64,000 nt of DNA from Rhexocercosporidium sp. MPI-PUGE-AT-0058. Taxonomy: Eukaryota > Ascomycota > Leotiomycetes > Helotiales. The stretch lies in NCBI GenBank assembly GCA_020746875.1, contig JAGTJL010000023.1:62001-126000 (forward strand), in the 5' to 3' direction. The number at the start of each line of letters is the position of its first letter. Within the stretch, counting starts at the first letter, position 1. The translations under genes and the position numbers were made by a program. The notes under the pieces are model-generated. The model made no database searches. It was not told the DNA's origin and saw nothing but the letters and a program-made list of their open reading frames with translations. Of the stretch, positions 35,085 through 48,700 are shown in pieces.

Positions 35085-37155
35085 ATGAGTGACACAATAG
35101 ATAAAACTGCGGCTGCTGATACAGCAGCCCATGAGAAGGCAACTCCGGCTGTTGCATTCGTCGATGTGCCTCTCGTCGAATATAATGTCAGCGCAAGCAC
35201 ACTCCCTAAGATATGGTCGAGGAGAGCTCTGTACATTGCATTTACCTGGTAAATCTTCCACCACCTACTAGTAGGAGAATGCTCACAGCGGAAATAAAGT
35301 CTCTTTCTCATGAACCTTTTCATAACTTTCGCGACATATACTCAGAACGTATATGAGTCATACGCAACTATTTACTTCAAAGGCCACTCTCTCATTGCTA
35401 CATTCAATATAATTCATGGGCTTTTCGGATCGTGGGGTACCCTCTTTTGGCGAAAATTGCAGACGTGAGTGTGATCTCCTGTGGGTATGATTTGGAGCCT
35501 AGCTGATTGGGATTTTCTTTTGTAGCATTTTGGCCGACCACTTGGATTCGCAATCGCAGCTTCGCTTCTCTCCCTCGCCAACGTACTTTACGCATCCTGC
35601 AATAAAATCGATATCTTCCTGGTGAGTTGCCTGATATCAATGAAACTAGAGGCGCAAAAGCTCACTATGTCTCTAGTCCGGCGGTATTTTCGAAGCATTG
35701 GGCGACTCTTGGTGGAACATTACTCAACAGATCTTCATCGCAGACATAACAAGCTTCATCAATCGCGGTATCCTATTTACGCTTCCCGAATCCTTCTCCG
35801 CTATCCCAACACTTTATCCCGGCTCCTACCTTGGTGAACACATGCTACTGAACTCATCTTGGAGATGGGGATATGGAATATGGGCTGTCATCCTGCCCTT
35901 CTGCGCACTCCCCACAATTGCGCTGATGATCTGGACGGATAGAAGAGCAACGAAGATGGGAATTGTGAAAGAGAAGATCTCTCTTTTGCACGATGCACCG
36001 TCCGGAGCGTCATGGGGTAAAAAAGCTTATCAAGTGTTGTGGATCGAGGTAGATCTGCCAGGAGAATTTTTGCTTATGGCTGGTTTGGCAATGACACTGT
36101 TACTAATATCTATTGCGGGAAAAAGCAATACGGCAAGATGGAAGAGACCGTCCTCGGTCATTCTTCTCATTATGGGAGTGTTGACCGTTGCCGGTTTCCT
36201 GGTCTGGGATGGCAAGTTTGCAAAGAAACCCATCATTCCCTTCCGTATGGTAAAGGAGAAGAGTGTCGTGCTGGGATGTGTGGCTGCTATTACCATCGCA
36301 ATGTCCGATGCTGTGTACAGGACTTTCTTGTCGAGCTCCCTCCAAGTAGCTGGTGGTTACTCGCCCGGAAACGCCACCAGAATTGAGTATAACACTTCTA
36401 GGCTTCGGGCATTGACCGCAGCTAACAAATTACAGCAATGCTCAACGAGTAGCTTACAACGTCGGAGCTATCCTCGCAGGCATCAGCTTGAAATTTGGCA
36501 AGAACACAAAACCATTCATCATCCTGGGATCCTTCACGATCGTCCTTGCCAACGGTCTACCAATATACCTAACGAACATGCATAGTACTTCTATTGGTAA
36601 TGAAGTGTCATTCATTACTGTAAAAACCATCCTTGGTGTAGGCCACGGCTTTGTGCAGGTGCCTATACAAGTTGCTTTGCAGGCTTCCGTACCACATAGT
36701 GAGGTTGGTATTGCAACAGCTGTCTATCTCTCGTCTCTGGGGTTTGGCTCCAATATGGGAAATAGGTAATCCAAATCCTGTCTAACCGCGGTTTAGACTA
36801 CTAACAAAACTTTCACAGCATCGGGGGAGCAATTTGGAACGGCATCCTGCCAAGTAAGCTGAGGAAGTACCTCCCAGTAGAAGCAAAAGCTGCGACACGG
36901 GCCATATTCGGCTCTATCGTAACAGCAAAGAAGTTCAAAGCTGGAAGTGCTACCCAGGTTGCAATCAACCTGGCTTACCGAGAGACACAAAGGTCACTGT
37001 CCATTGCATCTTTTTCCTTGTCTATACCTCTGCTCATCATCATCATCACCATCTTCATGAGGAACGTGAAGCTTGCCGAGGAGGATAAGGTCAGGGATGA
37101 AGCGGCTGCTGAAGAACTGAAACTGGCGGAGAAGATTGGAAGGGATGAAGCTTAG
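35085..37155 (+). CDS. Siderophore-iron transporter, ARN/MirB-type MFS, with a one-base frameshift
   Basis: Predicted plasma-membrane importer of ferric siderophores. Exons 35085-35248, 35300-35464, 35526-35621, 35677-36386, 36436-36765, 36819-37155. About 600 residues if the frame break in exon 2 is ignored. Landmarks: FATYTQNVYESYATIYF, HSLIATFNIIHG, AKIADHFGRPLGFAIAASLL, FEALGDTWWN-type block GGIFEALGDSWWNITQQIFI, PTLYPGSYLGEHMLLNSSWR, GHGFVQVPIQVALQASVPH and a charged C-tail. Exon 2 reads GSWG in one frame and YPLLAKIAD in the next, with the switch at the G run 35434-35437, one base short. All other exon phases agree. Either a real disabling mutation or a sequence error. Tail-to-tail with the sugar transporter. 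Confidence 0.87.
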
Positions 37156-37410
37156 AGGCGCTGTATTTGTGAGGTTACTCCCAAGTGGGAGGTGGAAACC
37201 CTCAAAGACTTCTTAAGGAGAATGGATTACTTTGTCAATATGATACGAGAGCTTGGATAGCTGCGAACCTTGCAATGCTCAAATCCTAGCCGCACGAGGG
37301 CGGATGATACCCACCCAATCGAATTATCCCAAAGATGCGAGACCATGCCATTCCCCCAAGAGAACCATCCATCCGCCTCAGTGCTTCACCCCGGACATGA
37401 TGAGCTCTCT
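37156..37410. other. Convergent 3' region
   Basis: 255 bases between the stop codons of two convergent transporter genes; holds only 3' flanks. Confidence 0.7.
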
Positions 37411-39407
37411 TTAAAGCTTGCTGTTTCCAACCACAACCTGCTCCTCAACGATACTTTGGGCTGTGTTCTCATGCTCATCATCAGTTGACATCGCATGATC
37501 GCGTTCTGGATCCGATAGAAGTCTTCCGAACAAGTCGTCCATCTCTTCTAGAGTCCTACCTTTAGTCTCTGGAAAGTACATCGCAAGAATCTAGTCAAAA
37601 TATCAGCATGTACAGAAACAAGCCTACTTAATGCTGGACTTCAAGTTTCACAATTGTTGAGAAAACTTACGATGAATGATACGATGTTGATCGAGAAGAA
37701 TATGAAGTAAGTCTTAGACTTGATGTTTTCGATGGCGACTGGAAAGTATTGGCCTACGGCTATAGATCCGATAGCTCCAGCACTGGCTGAAATGTTGATA
37801 CCGTTTGCTCGGACGTGCGTGGGGAATATCTGCCATGGTCAGTCATGTTTGCCAGAGGCGAGTTAATTTCGTACCTCAGTTCCGTACACCCATGCATTAG
37901 GTCCGAATCCGACAGAGTATCCAAAGGAAAAGAAAAATATGAATATGATACAAGCGTAGTCTGATGCCCTGTTCGTATTACCTGGGTATGCGAGTGGTAA
38001 TGCACCATTAATCTGTGATTATTAGCCCGAACAAACATCACTGAATATTACGAAAAAGTAAAAATCGCCTACCAGCATAGAGACAGACATTATGAAAGAT
38101 CCAAGCAAGAGAGTCTTTCTTCTTCCGAGCTTATCAATAATTAACATCTCAATGATGGAGCATCCGATCTTCAAAGTGCTTTCAATCCCACCAGCCATCA
38201 GACTCAGGTCCTTAGACAGACCTAGCGCAAGGAAAACTGTAGGCAGATAGTACTTGATGGCTGTTGCTCCACACATCTGGGCCATGAACTGCAACACTGC
38301 TCCACGCCAAAGACGTGCAAAAAGATTTCTGTCGGAGAAGAGGACGTGCCATGGTGCTTCTTCGATAGTATTGTGTAGTTCGACATTCTGCTTGATGTCG
38401 TTCAACTCCTGAGACACTGCCTCGGGATTTTTATCGCATCCACGAAGGTACTGAAGAGACTTTTGTGCATCGAGCGGTCGACCTTGTTCGAGAAGCCAAC
38501 GAGGCCTGCAGTTCATCAGCATTTAGACAAGAGAAATTGACTGTGCTATAGAGTAGACTTACGTTTCTGGGACAAATGGAAGTCCGATGACAAAGAGCAG
38601 AGCAGGAATGAACTGGAGGGAGACTGCTAAACGCCACCCTTGAGCGAATCCTGTTGGTGTCTTCCAATGCGAAACCCCATATCCGACCCTGTTTCAAGAT
38701 TAAGTCAACAAATCTTCCAAAGCAATTCTTTATAGCCCTCGCTTACCAAAATGCTGTTGCTAGACCGGTGACCATGCCAATGTGGTTCATCACGACTAGG
38801 CCTCCTCTCCTCTTCGCCGGGGCAATTTCACTTTTCAAAGATTAGCCATTTACTCGTGCTCGCTCTTATGGACCATGAAGCTACCAACCTCTGATACAAC
38901 GGCACCGAGGTGGAAATGATGGCATTTCCAAACCCGGATATGATTCTTCCGATGACCATCATCGCCAATGCAGACTTTCCGTGAGACCCCACCTGCACAG
39001 CTGCTCCGATACAAGTAATCACCGTGCCTGTAAGAGCAGCATATCTTCTGCCGAGTTTATCACTTACCATGCCTGAGATGAAGACATAACTTGTCCAAGT
39101 GCCAAGATAGTAGATAGCTGTAATCAGACCTTTCTGAGCAGCACTTGGTTTATGGAGAGCCTTGATGAAGCCGGGATTGACGTAGATTGGGGCAATGATT
39201 CCAATGTTGTATCTGCAAGAATGGTCAGCCTGTGATTTGAAAGGATAATTGACATCTACTGGAGAGTGATGAGGCTGAGGCGGGGCTGCAATAATGTTTA
39301 CTCGGGTGCGATGCTTACCCCCATAGAAATGACCCGAGGGCGAAGAAGATGCATAGAGACACCAGCCGCCTGACCTCCTTGCCCGGTAAGAACAGAGTAG
39401 GAGCCAT
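37411..39407 (-). CDS. MFS sugar transporter (hexose-type)
   Basis: Predicted plasma-membrane sugar/H+ symporter. Eight exons: 39407-39319, 39212-38889, 38830-38747, 38688-38563, 38505-38073, 38012-37875, 37829-37671, 37590-37411; 510 residues, frame intact throughout. Sugar-porter signatures are in order: FALGSFLWGYNIGIIAPIY in TM1, DKLGRRYAA after TM2, IGRIISGFGNAIISTSVPLY, the central-loop PETPRWLLEQGRPLDA, DKLGRRKTLLLG in the second half and PETKGRTLEEMDDLF at the end. The C-tail is acidic and cytosolic. Substrate cannot be told from sequence. The first exon is short and holds most of TM1. Confidence 0.93.
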
Positions 39408-41181
39408 CTTGGTAGAATTCTCCGTTGTAGATGAAGCAAATGGACGATGTTGATTCTGCCTCAAGGTCAGTGAGGAATATTAGTCCGGAAGAAAAAAAAG
39501 CTCACTTCTTCTGTCGAGAATTTTTAGGGTGGGGTTCAGCCGCGCGTGATGGCCATCAAGCCAATAGTCTATCACTCAATATCCCAAAGAAGGCCAGATG
39601 CGGCATCGGAGTCCAGAACACCGGCATGGGCACACAATGTTGCGTGCGATTTTCAGCTGGTTACGAACGTCAGCTCCCCGCGGTTGAGCCCAGGCCTGAC
39701 CACTTCAGCACCCACGACGCCCAATCTGGACGATATATCCACCGCAGAAGGTGCTAAACAGTACGACCTCGAAATCTAACCTACAACTGAAGCTCAAAGT
39801 GGGCACTGGGCTGGAATATAGACAGGGGGACGTGAAGAATTCGAAAGGCCACGCAGACATGAGCAGGATTTTTTCCCTTGTCGGAGTCGAGCCCAAGAGC
39901 GCAACCCGGCAGGCCAAAGCAGGAGAGTTGAGACCCCAAGAAACTCGCTAAATGAAGAACTGGCGAGCCGAGCCTAGGCTATTATTTAGCGAGACATGCC
40001 CTGGATGAGTAAACATGAGAGGATGTGCGCGCGTGTGGTTAAAATAATCTTGCGAGAATCGTGAGGATTTGTACTGCTCATCAAATTACATGTTAATGGA
40101 TAAAATTATTCGGTACGGGCGAGTAGTTGGTTAAATTTTAGACGTAGATTCAAGTTACATACAGGATTCTCATATGGTTGGCTTGATATCTCAGACCTAT
40201 ACACGGACTCGGATTCAGCATGCTAACCATCCCATGTGAAAAGCGGCCATCCAAGGAAGAAAAGATGGTACAGATAGATAAAAACTACATTGCTACCGAA
40301 AACAAGCTGCAGCAGAAGGCTAAAACATGAATTGACAATAGCCAGAAGACAGTGCAACATCTTCAAGAAAAAGTGATGTCAGCAGAGTACATTGATGCTC
40401 CCGTTTAGGAAGAGAGAAATTTGGTCAATCTACACAACCAAAGAGCGCTAATTCTGATCAATAGACAACTGTAATGTGAGGAGGGTTTGACGTAGCAATG
40501 GAGCATGACCAGTTCCGCGCCCTCGCAGAGATCTACCGGAACCAATAGCAAAGAGTTCCTCAGATTCACTCTTCAGTTCACAGTTCTAACAGCAAACTAA
40601 CCGGATTCTTATTCGAGATAATTCAGAAGGCACTGCATGGCAATTTCTAGCTTACAATATGCTTCTGACACTTCGAGCGAACCAGCGACTCTTTTGTACG
40701 AACCTCTTGTCACATGAAAGGAAACATTTCCACATGAGAACTTGCCTGGGGGTCATTGAAAGCTTGAGCGGTTGTATAGGACTACAGTAGCTTATATGGT
40801 CTTGTAGATAAACATCGAAGAGGAGCCATTGCTTAAAGCACAGCCAACTGCCGGTGTTAATTTGTGGCTTTTGAAGCGAACTTAGCGACAACCAACTTGG
40901 GCAGAAAGGGGTATGTCGCTTAAGATCGCATGGCAGCAGAAAGCCGAATTTAAAGAAACCTGTTCTCCGTATTTTACAATGCCTGAGTTGCCTCAAACTC
41001 TCAAAGTGACTGCAAAGGTGGTCATCGGAGCTACTGTAGTTGAGACTGATAGATACGAAATGTCGATCGTATAATGGGATCCATCCATCAACTCCGAGGT
41101 GACATAGATATCTCTCCAGAACCTACTATAGATATAAATTCATAAATCTTAATATAGTATTCTAGCCTAGTCCTTCAACTA
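39408..41181. other. Intergenic region, no gene recognised
   Basis: Promoter side of the sugar transporter, then AT-rich sequence. Open frames are short and without motifs. Confidence 0.6.
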
Positions 41182-41980
41182 ATGGTCAGTGTCTACGGTT
41201 TTGCTAATAGTCCATTAATAACTTTGATTTATGAACAGCGTTTGAGAAGATCATTCACAACGATACGTATGACTTTACCGATCTTCAAAGGTCAACTATG
41301 GACGCTTTTGACTTATCACCTAGATATGAGTGATCTAGAGTCTGTCATATCTACAGTGAAGGATGTCACGAAGGTCTTCGGAATACTAGGTATCCTCATC
41401 AATAATACATATTATATTCTACTTCTACCAACCATAGCAACATGCGATGATGAGTCGTACTGGCAAACATTCGAGATCAAAGTCTGGGGCACATAAAGGT
41501 AACGAAAGCTTTGCTCCTAATACTTCTCTCTAATTATACCCGGTGGTCTCAAGACTATAATGAATCTGAGCTCTGTGGTAGCGCATAACCTACGGCCAGA
41601 TTCGAGTGCCTATGGAACGGCAAAGTTTACTATTTTGAGGCTTGAGTTCTTATGCTAGGAGGAGGCAGATGGCTTGGTTGTGTTCTGTGTCCATCCTGGC
41701 GCGATCGTGACGAAACTGATAGAGGCGATACCCAAGGAAACGCACGCGAGTAAGAGTGACCGTTTGGTTGTGGTGGAGAGGGATCACTGACAGATTTTTC
41801 TAGATCTGACCGACACACTGGCCCTGGCTGGGATGCGATTGCATTCATGGCAGAGGGCAGAAGAGAGTGATTGAATGTTAGATATATGAATGCTCAATGG
41901 GACAAGGAAGAGTTTTAGATTTCAAAGAAGACATCGTTGTAGGGGACAAGTTGAAGATGAGGATGGTACTATACATGTAA
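41182..41980 (+). pseudogene. Relic of a short-chain dehydrogenase/reductase
   Basis: Pieces in family order across several frames: DMSDLESVISTVKDV and VFGILGILINN (cofactor-side NNA-like motif); DDESYWQTFEIKVWGT; a shifted KVTKALLLILLS; IMNLSSVVAHNL and SSAYGTAKFTILRL with the YxxxK active site still present; CVHPGAIVTKLI; DLTDTLALAG; then, in another frame, MNAQWDKEEF and VVGDKLKMRMVLYM, the usual end of this fungal SDR type. At least three frame changes and several stops separate them, and the glycine-rich start is not recognisable. An intact SDR of another type lies at 61030. Confidence 0.75.
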
Positions 41981-43928
41981 CTAGGACTGGGCATCATATT
42001 TATCATTACCTGGCACCTGAGTATCTCTTCAGCATGAATACGAGCTATTGAGTGAACGGGCGCCACGCTACCGTCTGGAGTCCATGGCTTCTGTGTTCGT
42101 CAACATTGAAGCACGCCCTTTCCAATGTCGCTAAATCAGGTCAAATCTGTAGCGGCGATCGTAGCTCAAATCACAGCAAAATCGTAGTCGGTAGCACACA
42201 AATAGCTCACTTACTGAAGTAGCAAGTACTGATGAACGTACAGTTTCCAATGGTAGAGGCATTTCCTTCGAACCAGATTCAGACACAGGACTTGCTTGAT
42301 AAGTTAGTCGCATGTGGTGCGAGATACACGAATGACATTTCTCAGTGTGAGACAGGAACTCGAGTCTCTTCACCGCCTACTAATCTATGTTAGAACAGCA
42401 ATAGAGGATGGTAGTTTTTTAAACCGAATCGCGAAAAAAAGAGAATCGTGAGTATTGGGAAGGAACATGATCAAGAAATTCTTTCGCTGGTCTTCCGTAC
42501 CTGACTCAGAAATCATCTTTTGCTCGGTGGCTGGAAGCGAGGGCTTGATCATTGCTGCAACAGACGATGGACACGTTTCTAAGATGATTCTTGTTTCTGG
42601 CCAATGGTTGAACCGTACCTCACTGGATTAGAAACACAAGATCTGTTATGGCGGTGAAAAGAGCTTACTTTAGACGGAACGTGGAAAATTCCGATTTGAG
42701 GAATCGTGTCTCAGCTCAAAATATCAGCATAAGTCCTTGTCAGTGCTTACTTCTGGGTATCCAATCAAATACTTGTCAGAGCCGCCGTCTCAGCCTCACA
42801 AGTGAGACTCAAGAGGCAGTAAGGATGCTCTTCTCTTTCTTCTCCCTTGCATGAGACTCCACAGATGAGCTCTCATTCCCAGTCTAACTCGTAACAGCTG
42901 TCTCTACACGAATCTGGAACCTTATCTGGACAGCGGACAAGAAAAAGTGGGAATTCTGCAAGTCCTCAAGAAAGCGGTAGTTCGGCAAACGACTCCTCAA
43001 AAAGCCCAATATGGCACAGCTGCTATATATAAAAATGCCTGGAACCTCCTGCCATGCAAGCCCGCATAAACGCCATCCTCACCACCAGCACCCTACAGGA
43101 CTTTCTGGTGTTCATTTACAGTACCAGGAGGATCTGCCATTCTAGGTATTACGAGACAGCCAATGGGAAACCCGCGGCTCACTCAAACCTTCCTTTCTTA
43201 CCGTGTTGACTGGCTCCCCATGCCTGTACATCTGGCTGAACTCGAGCTACTGTACGACGTGAGACACCGTGCTCCTGTACCAACTAAACCTTACCAGATG
43301 CTTGTCAGATCTTAGCTTCGCATGGTTCTTGCGAGGTTCTGGAATGCCCTGCCCTGCCCAGCTCGGTGCATCGCGTGTAGGTCTGTCGGAGGGACTTTTC
43401 GGCCCCTTGTCGTCCCCGCGTTCTGGGTGCACCCGCGATGGCTAAATGGCGATAATCATAAGACGGCCCGGGTGAAACCAATATTTCTATCCCGTTGGGA
43501 ATCTTGGATGGTCGAATTTCCACCCGGGGCCCGAGATGGTTTCTCCTGGTGCGACTAGTTTAGTGAAACATGGTGTTGGTATTTGAAGGTTGCGACTAGA
43601 TCGATTGAGATAACGAATCCGCCTCCATCAGATAGGGGGGGGCTGGAAAGTCGAAGCGAGGATCAGTTACGAGACTCAGCTTTTGGATTTCGGACGCACG
43701 ACAATACATGTCGTGGCACGAAGGACGACATTCGGGAGTATGATTGTCAGCTGAAGCTACCATTGTATTCATTCATGACTATGTACGATGAGTGCAGTGC
43801 ATATTTTTGCAAATCCATGCAAAATCATTAACAGATCCCGACATAGTTATCCCCTAGCATATTTCATCATACAGAGCGACCATGCTTTCCCCCCTTGGTA
43901 TCATAACTCTCCTCGTAAGTTCCACACT
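41981..43928. other. Gene-poor region
   Basis: No supported gene. The part around 43070-43560 is richer in G+C than its surroundings and holds an open plus-strand stretch (about 43097-43315) containing NPRLTQTFLSYRVDW. It might be a fragment of a former gene, but I cannot assign it. Confidence 0.5.
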
Positions 43929-45766
43929 CTAAACGGTGTAGCGGTAGAATGTAGCATTGTCTCCTCTCTCACGTTCAGCGGTCTTCTCTTCCTCAGTGTA
44001 GTTCTCTGGCAGCTTGTTGTTGTCGATGGCCCACTGATTGCGGCGCTTGTTCTCGCGGCGGAGATAGAGGGTCATGAAGCAGGTGAGAAGGAATGACATA
44101 GAGACTGTGGATGCGAGGGTAACATGACCAGGGATGAACCTGTCTTGGATTAGTACAGAGTAGTAAGATTGAGGATGCTAGAGTAACGTACCGAGGAGAG
44201 TATTTGGGCAAAAAGCAGTAAGCAGAGATGGCTCCACCCAAGTTACCGAAACCGACGTGCATGGCAATGCCAACACCACGCTTGAGACTGCCACCAATGT
44301 TGTTACCGTTCCAGGCAACTCCCATGGGCACCAAGGGGTAGATACCGGATGCTGCGAAGAAGGTACCGGTGTATTGGACGCCGGGCTTACCGGAACTGGC
44401 GAGCATAGCGAATCCAATGATTGCGGCGGCTTCGTGGGCGAGCATGAAAACTCCACGTTGCTTCGCACGATCGGCAAAGAAACCGGTACCAATGGTGAAA
44501 ACACAAGCAACAACATAGGGAGGAACAGTCATGAGTTGACTCTTTTCGGCGGAGTAACCCATGTTCTTGACGATGCTGTGGCGTCTGTTAATGCTGCAAT
44601 TAAGAGGTATAGAAGAGAAGGATGCTTACGTTGGCAAGAATAGAGAGATGGAGTAGAGAGGGGTGTAGATGCCGATGGTAATCAACATGTGCACGTAGAT
44701 CTTCCAGTCCTTTAGAGCATCGGCAGCGTACTTCAAATTGAACTCATCCGCCAAAGAACTGCGATCAGCCTTAAGACGACGTTCAACCTCAGTGCGCTCC
44801 TCTTCAGTAAGGAATTTGGCACTGCCACATGTTAGCTCAAATCGTCTTGTCAAAATGAGTTAACTTACGTGCGTGGGTAATCGTTGATGGCCCAGTAAGC
44901 AACGAAAGCGACCAACAAGGTAGCGAGGCCCTCCAAGATGAAGATCCAGGACCATGCCGAGCGGTCACCGACACCGTCCATCTTGCCAATACCAAATGCA
45001 AGGATGCCACCAAATGCGCCTGCAGCAGTCGCAGCTGAGAAGAAAAGAGCCATTCGGAGTCCGCACTCATGACGAGCATACCTAGATGTGTTAGATGTGA
45101 GATTGATTCTCCAGACGAGGGCACACACCACATAGTGATATAGTATGTAACACCAGGGAATAGTCCGCCTTCGGCAATTCCCAAGAAGACACGAGCAGCC
45201 ATAAGTCCCGCATAGTTGTGAACGAAACCCATGCAGATGGTGCAAATAGCCCAAGCACTTGAGACACATAGTTAGAGACCAGACGTTTCCATGGTGCATT
45301 AAAAAACTTACATCATAATGATCGTGAGCCAAAGACTGGGCCGGAGGCGCTTCATCATCATGTTGGATGGGATCTCAGCAGCGACATAGAAGGGGAAGAA
45401 GATGGCCAAAGCATTGTTGTATTGGAGCGACTTTACAGGTATGCCCAAGTCCGGCAGCAATTTATAAAGCTTTGCGTTTCCGATGTTGGTACGATCTAGG
45501 AAAGAAAGGCTGAGAAGATCAGCGTTCATCCAAGAGGGCCAACAAGATCACGTATTGATGCAGAACAGAACTTACAGATAGAGCAACGAAAGGAAGGGAA
45601 CGAGATGCCAGTCCAATTTGCGGAGAAGCTTCTTAGTCCTCTGAGCATCGAAATGGGGGCCATCGTCTAGCGACGTTTGGGTGTTGGAGGAAACCTCGAC
45701 CTCATGGTTAGCCCCTTTGGGATTGTCCAAGTCCATAGACGTGTCGCTGTTGTTGATTTTCTCCAT
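43929..45766 (-). CDS. Dal5-type MFS anion:cation symporter (allantoate/nicotinate permease family)
   Basis: Predicted importer of a small organic anion. Seven exons: 45766-45576, 45509-45312, 45257-45129, 45081-44869, 44821-44630, 44575-44192, 44139-43929; 505 residues. The family signature LSFLDRTNIGNAKLYKL follows TM1 across the first splice. Other landmarks are YVAAEIPSNMMMKRLRPSLW, AARVFLGIAEGGLFPGVTYY, WSWIFILEGLATLLVA, GYSAEKSQLMTVPPYV and AWNGNNIGGSLKRGVG. The N-tail is polar and the C-tail charged (NYTEEEKTAERERGDN). For exon 6, of three nearby AG acceptors I chose the one giving LPT-IVKNMGY. The substrate is not deducible. Confidence 0.92.
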
Positions 45767-48700
45767 TGTGGCCGGTTTGAGATCGACTAAACTTTAAGAA
45801 TTGAGTTGAAGAAGACGCACGAATTATCGCTAGAACTGTGCGGGGGAGTCGAGCTTATATCCCCTCGCCGCGGAAGGGAAGCTGTACGACCGTCCGTACA
45901 CCCACAGACTTAAAAGTCCGTGTTGGCGTCCATGGGGCCCCAGATGCTCATGTCTTGGTCTTTACTTGGCGCTGCACAGCAACTCGACATCGTCGGCACC
46001 CCCCTGGTCGTCCATGTGGCAAGCCCGCACCAACAATCTCAACAACTCGCGACAGCTCCAATCAGTATGCACTTCGTTTGCCGCAAATGGATCTCTCTAT
46101 TTCTGCCTCCTCCCGTATATAGTTTCGAACGAACAGAAAGTACAGTAGAGTAGAGAGAAGGAAGCCCTCGCCTCACTCTCTCTCACAAGACATCGCAGGT
46201 ATCTGTGTCGTCTGATGTACGCAGACCCCTGGTTCTGACAGCTCGATGGTCAAGACGACCTCAAGCCAGCGCTTTCCCCGTCAATTGGGATTCTGCCGAG
46301 AGTTGTCTGGCTAGGGCATTTGGCATTATTCTGAAATCTGCGTCAGCCTAGATGAGGAACCTAGTTGGATGGCGCTGCTTGGCGAATCAGCCCCGATGCC
46401 GGGTAAATACAGCAGCGCTCTGTATGGCTGGAAGCGATGCGAAGATAACACATTGATCTCTTGCCCAGGAAGGTGGCTGTCCAGCCAAGCCGGCCATATG
46501 GAAGGAGTATCGAAGTGTGGAATTACTAGAATGGACACTCAAGAACAGTCATCCTCAACCGTGGACCCAGATGGCGCTGAGCTGGGGGGTTTAATGGATT
46601 GCTGCTTGGACCGCAAGCGCACAAGCTGATGTGAGATAAGCAAGAGCGAAGACTTAAAAAGCATAATATCTGAATCAAACAAACTGGCAAACATGTCAAA
46701 ATGCCGATCCTCTTGGAATCCGGCATTGGTGGGAAATGTGTGTGCGGCGACGTTGGTGGAGAAAAGAAGCATACGCCTCGCCCCATAGAAGGACGCCCAA
46801 ATGCCCAGAGCCCGTCACGTGAGCCCGTGTATCCTTTTACCCATCGGGCCATATCCCCGGCCAATGAACCAAACAAGACTGAAGATATCCCAACTTTCCA
46901 AGAGCCTAATCCGGCGCCCCTGGCTCTCGAGCAGTGTTGAAAGTCTTCTACTCACTGTACGAGCCGTGCCTCTCGGTTGGGGAATTTGGGGGCCCTTGGA
47001 CGCTGGAGAATGCCGCGGCGCTACCACTGGGACTTGCTGGCGGGCCAGTTTGAGTTTGAGTTGCATCCTCCTGCATGGCTGACCTTGCTCACTCGAAATA
47101 GTCGACCATGCAGTAATTTATAATAGATTGTCAATTTTGGCGTTTGATTGCTTGTTTTATGTAAGGCTCAGGGGCCAGACAATGTGAAGGATTTGCACGA
47201 CTACCTTCGTCGTATGTGGAGAGCCCGGACACCAATAGTCCAGAGACCGAATGCGAGCAGTGAGATTCTTTCGGACAACAAACAACTCTGTGGCCAGACT
47301 GAGACCAAATGACAACTGTCCTTCCCATCCATTGACGTGGCAGACAGAGGTCGGCCAAATCCACGAGAGCGGGTTGAGAGCGGGTTGAGAGCTTGGAGAT
47401 GCAGAAGCTTGAAATAGTGGCAGACAGAGGCGTACCAAACGGCATGATAAGCAGAGAGAAGGTGCGAAGCCAAAAGAAAAATATGCATCATCGTAATGCA
47501 AACACTGTCCAGTGCAAAAGGCCAATGAAAGACATCCCCTGGTCCGGTCACTTGAGCGCAGTTCGGTGATTGATTGGACAGTGAAAATGTGGTAACCGAT
47601 CAGAACTCCCGGGAGGCAGAAAATAAACGAGGCAGGAAGCCAACATCCAAGACTTCGAGAAAGTCAAGATGGTGAAAGTGACAAGAAACACAAGAAACAT
47701 GGGGAAGATGGAGAAGTGGATTAGAAAAGTCCAATTCGACATTTCCAACGACGGCGAAGCCCCCTTTTAAGAGGCAGCCAGCCGTCTGTGAGCAAGGGAA
47801 GATCTAGCGCCCTTCCCCAGAAGCCGTACAGCCGGACAACTAAGGGTGATGCTATTCTGAAAGCCTGGGAGGATAAGCAATGTATATCCTTCCTAAAAAG
47901 CCTGGTGAGGTACTTCCTACCCACCCATCACTTTTGCCAAGCGAACCTCTCGGAGTTTGGAAAGGAGAAACATTTCCTTCCTCCAATTTCAGTTACGTGA
48001 TTTGCACGTGACCTTGAAATGCATCTGAGCGGGATGCTTTATCGCCAAGGCGATGTGGTGTGACGGCCAAGTCCACGGTTCATCACAAAGGATGCATAGG
48101 AACAGTCTGTCGGGATGGCCTGATTTTTTTGGACCGTGCTGCAAGGGGTTTTCTACCCCTGAATTGGGAGCCGCTGAATATGAGTTTCGGGTGATCTACG
48201 CGGGAGGCTTCGATATCAATGTTAACAAAACTCGTGACTTCGTCCTCTCTATTCACAAGCGATGTTGGCGGGTTGATCTGATCCCACTGCTTTTTGTGCA
48301 ATTGTGTGTCCCTTTCCCGAAATGGACTCCGAGATATATGCCAAGGAGAGATGGGTCCAAGTACGCTCAAATCGACTTTTTTTAATTTATTCTAGGCACC
48401 CGAGGAGTTTTCTCCATAGCGGAATTCGTACACTTATAAATCTTGTAAATACAAGCCATACATATTATCTATCGAAGACCCCATCAACAACCAGATGTCT
48501 TCAAGACAATGACCAATATCAAATGAGAAATGTCAAAGGTCTCTAGCCGATAATTGTGTGCACAACAAAGAATTATCACTTGAAGAAGAAATACGTTCTC
48601 ACTCCTCTTAGTCGCCAACAGAGCCCTTATACCAGCCAACTCAAGTACCTCCAAATAAGCTCTCAACCCTCTTTCCACTTCAAAGGCACATAATAAGTGA

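Noticed and set aside
43097..43315. Open plus-strand stretch with NPRLTQTFLSYRVDW, faintly like a condensation-type domain
   Set aside because: Too short and the likeness is too vague; no adenylation, carrier or ketosynthase motif is nearby.
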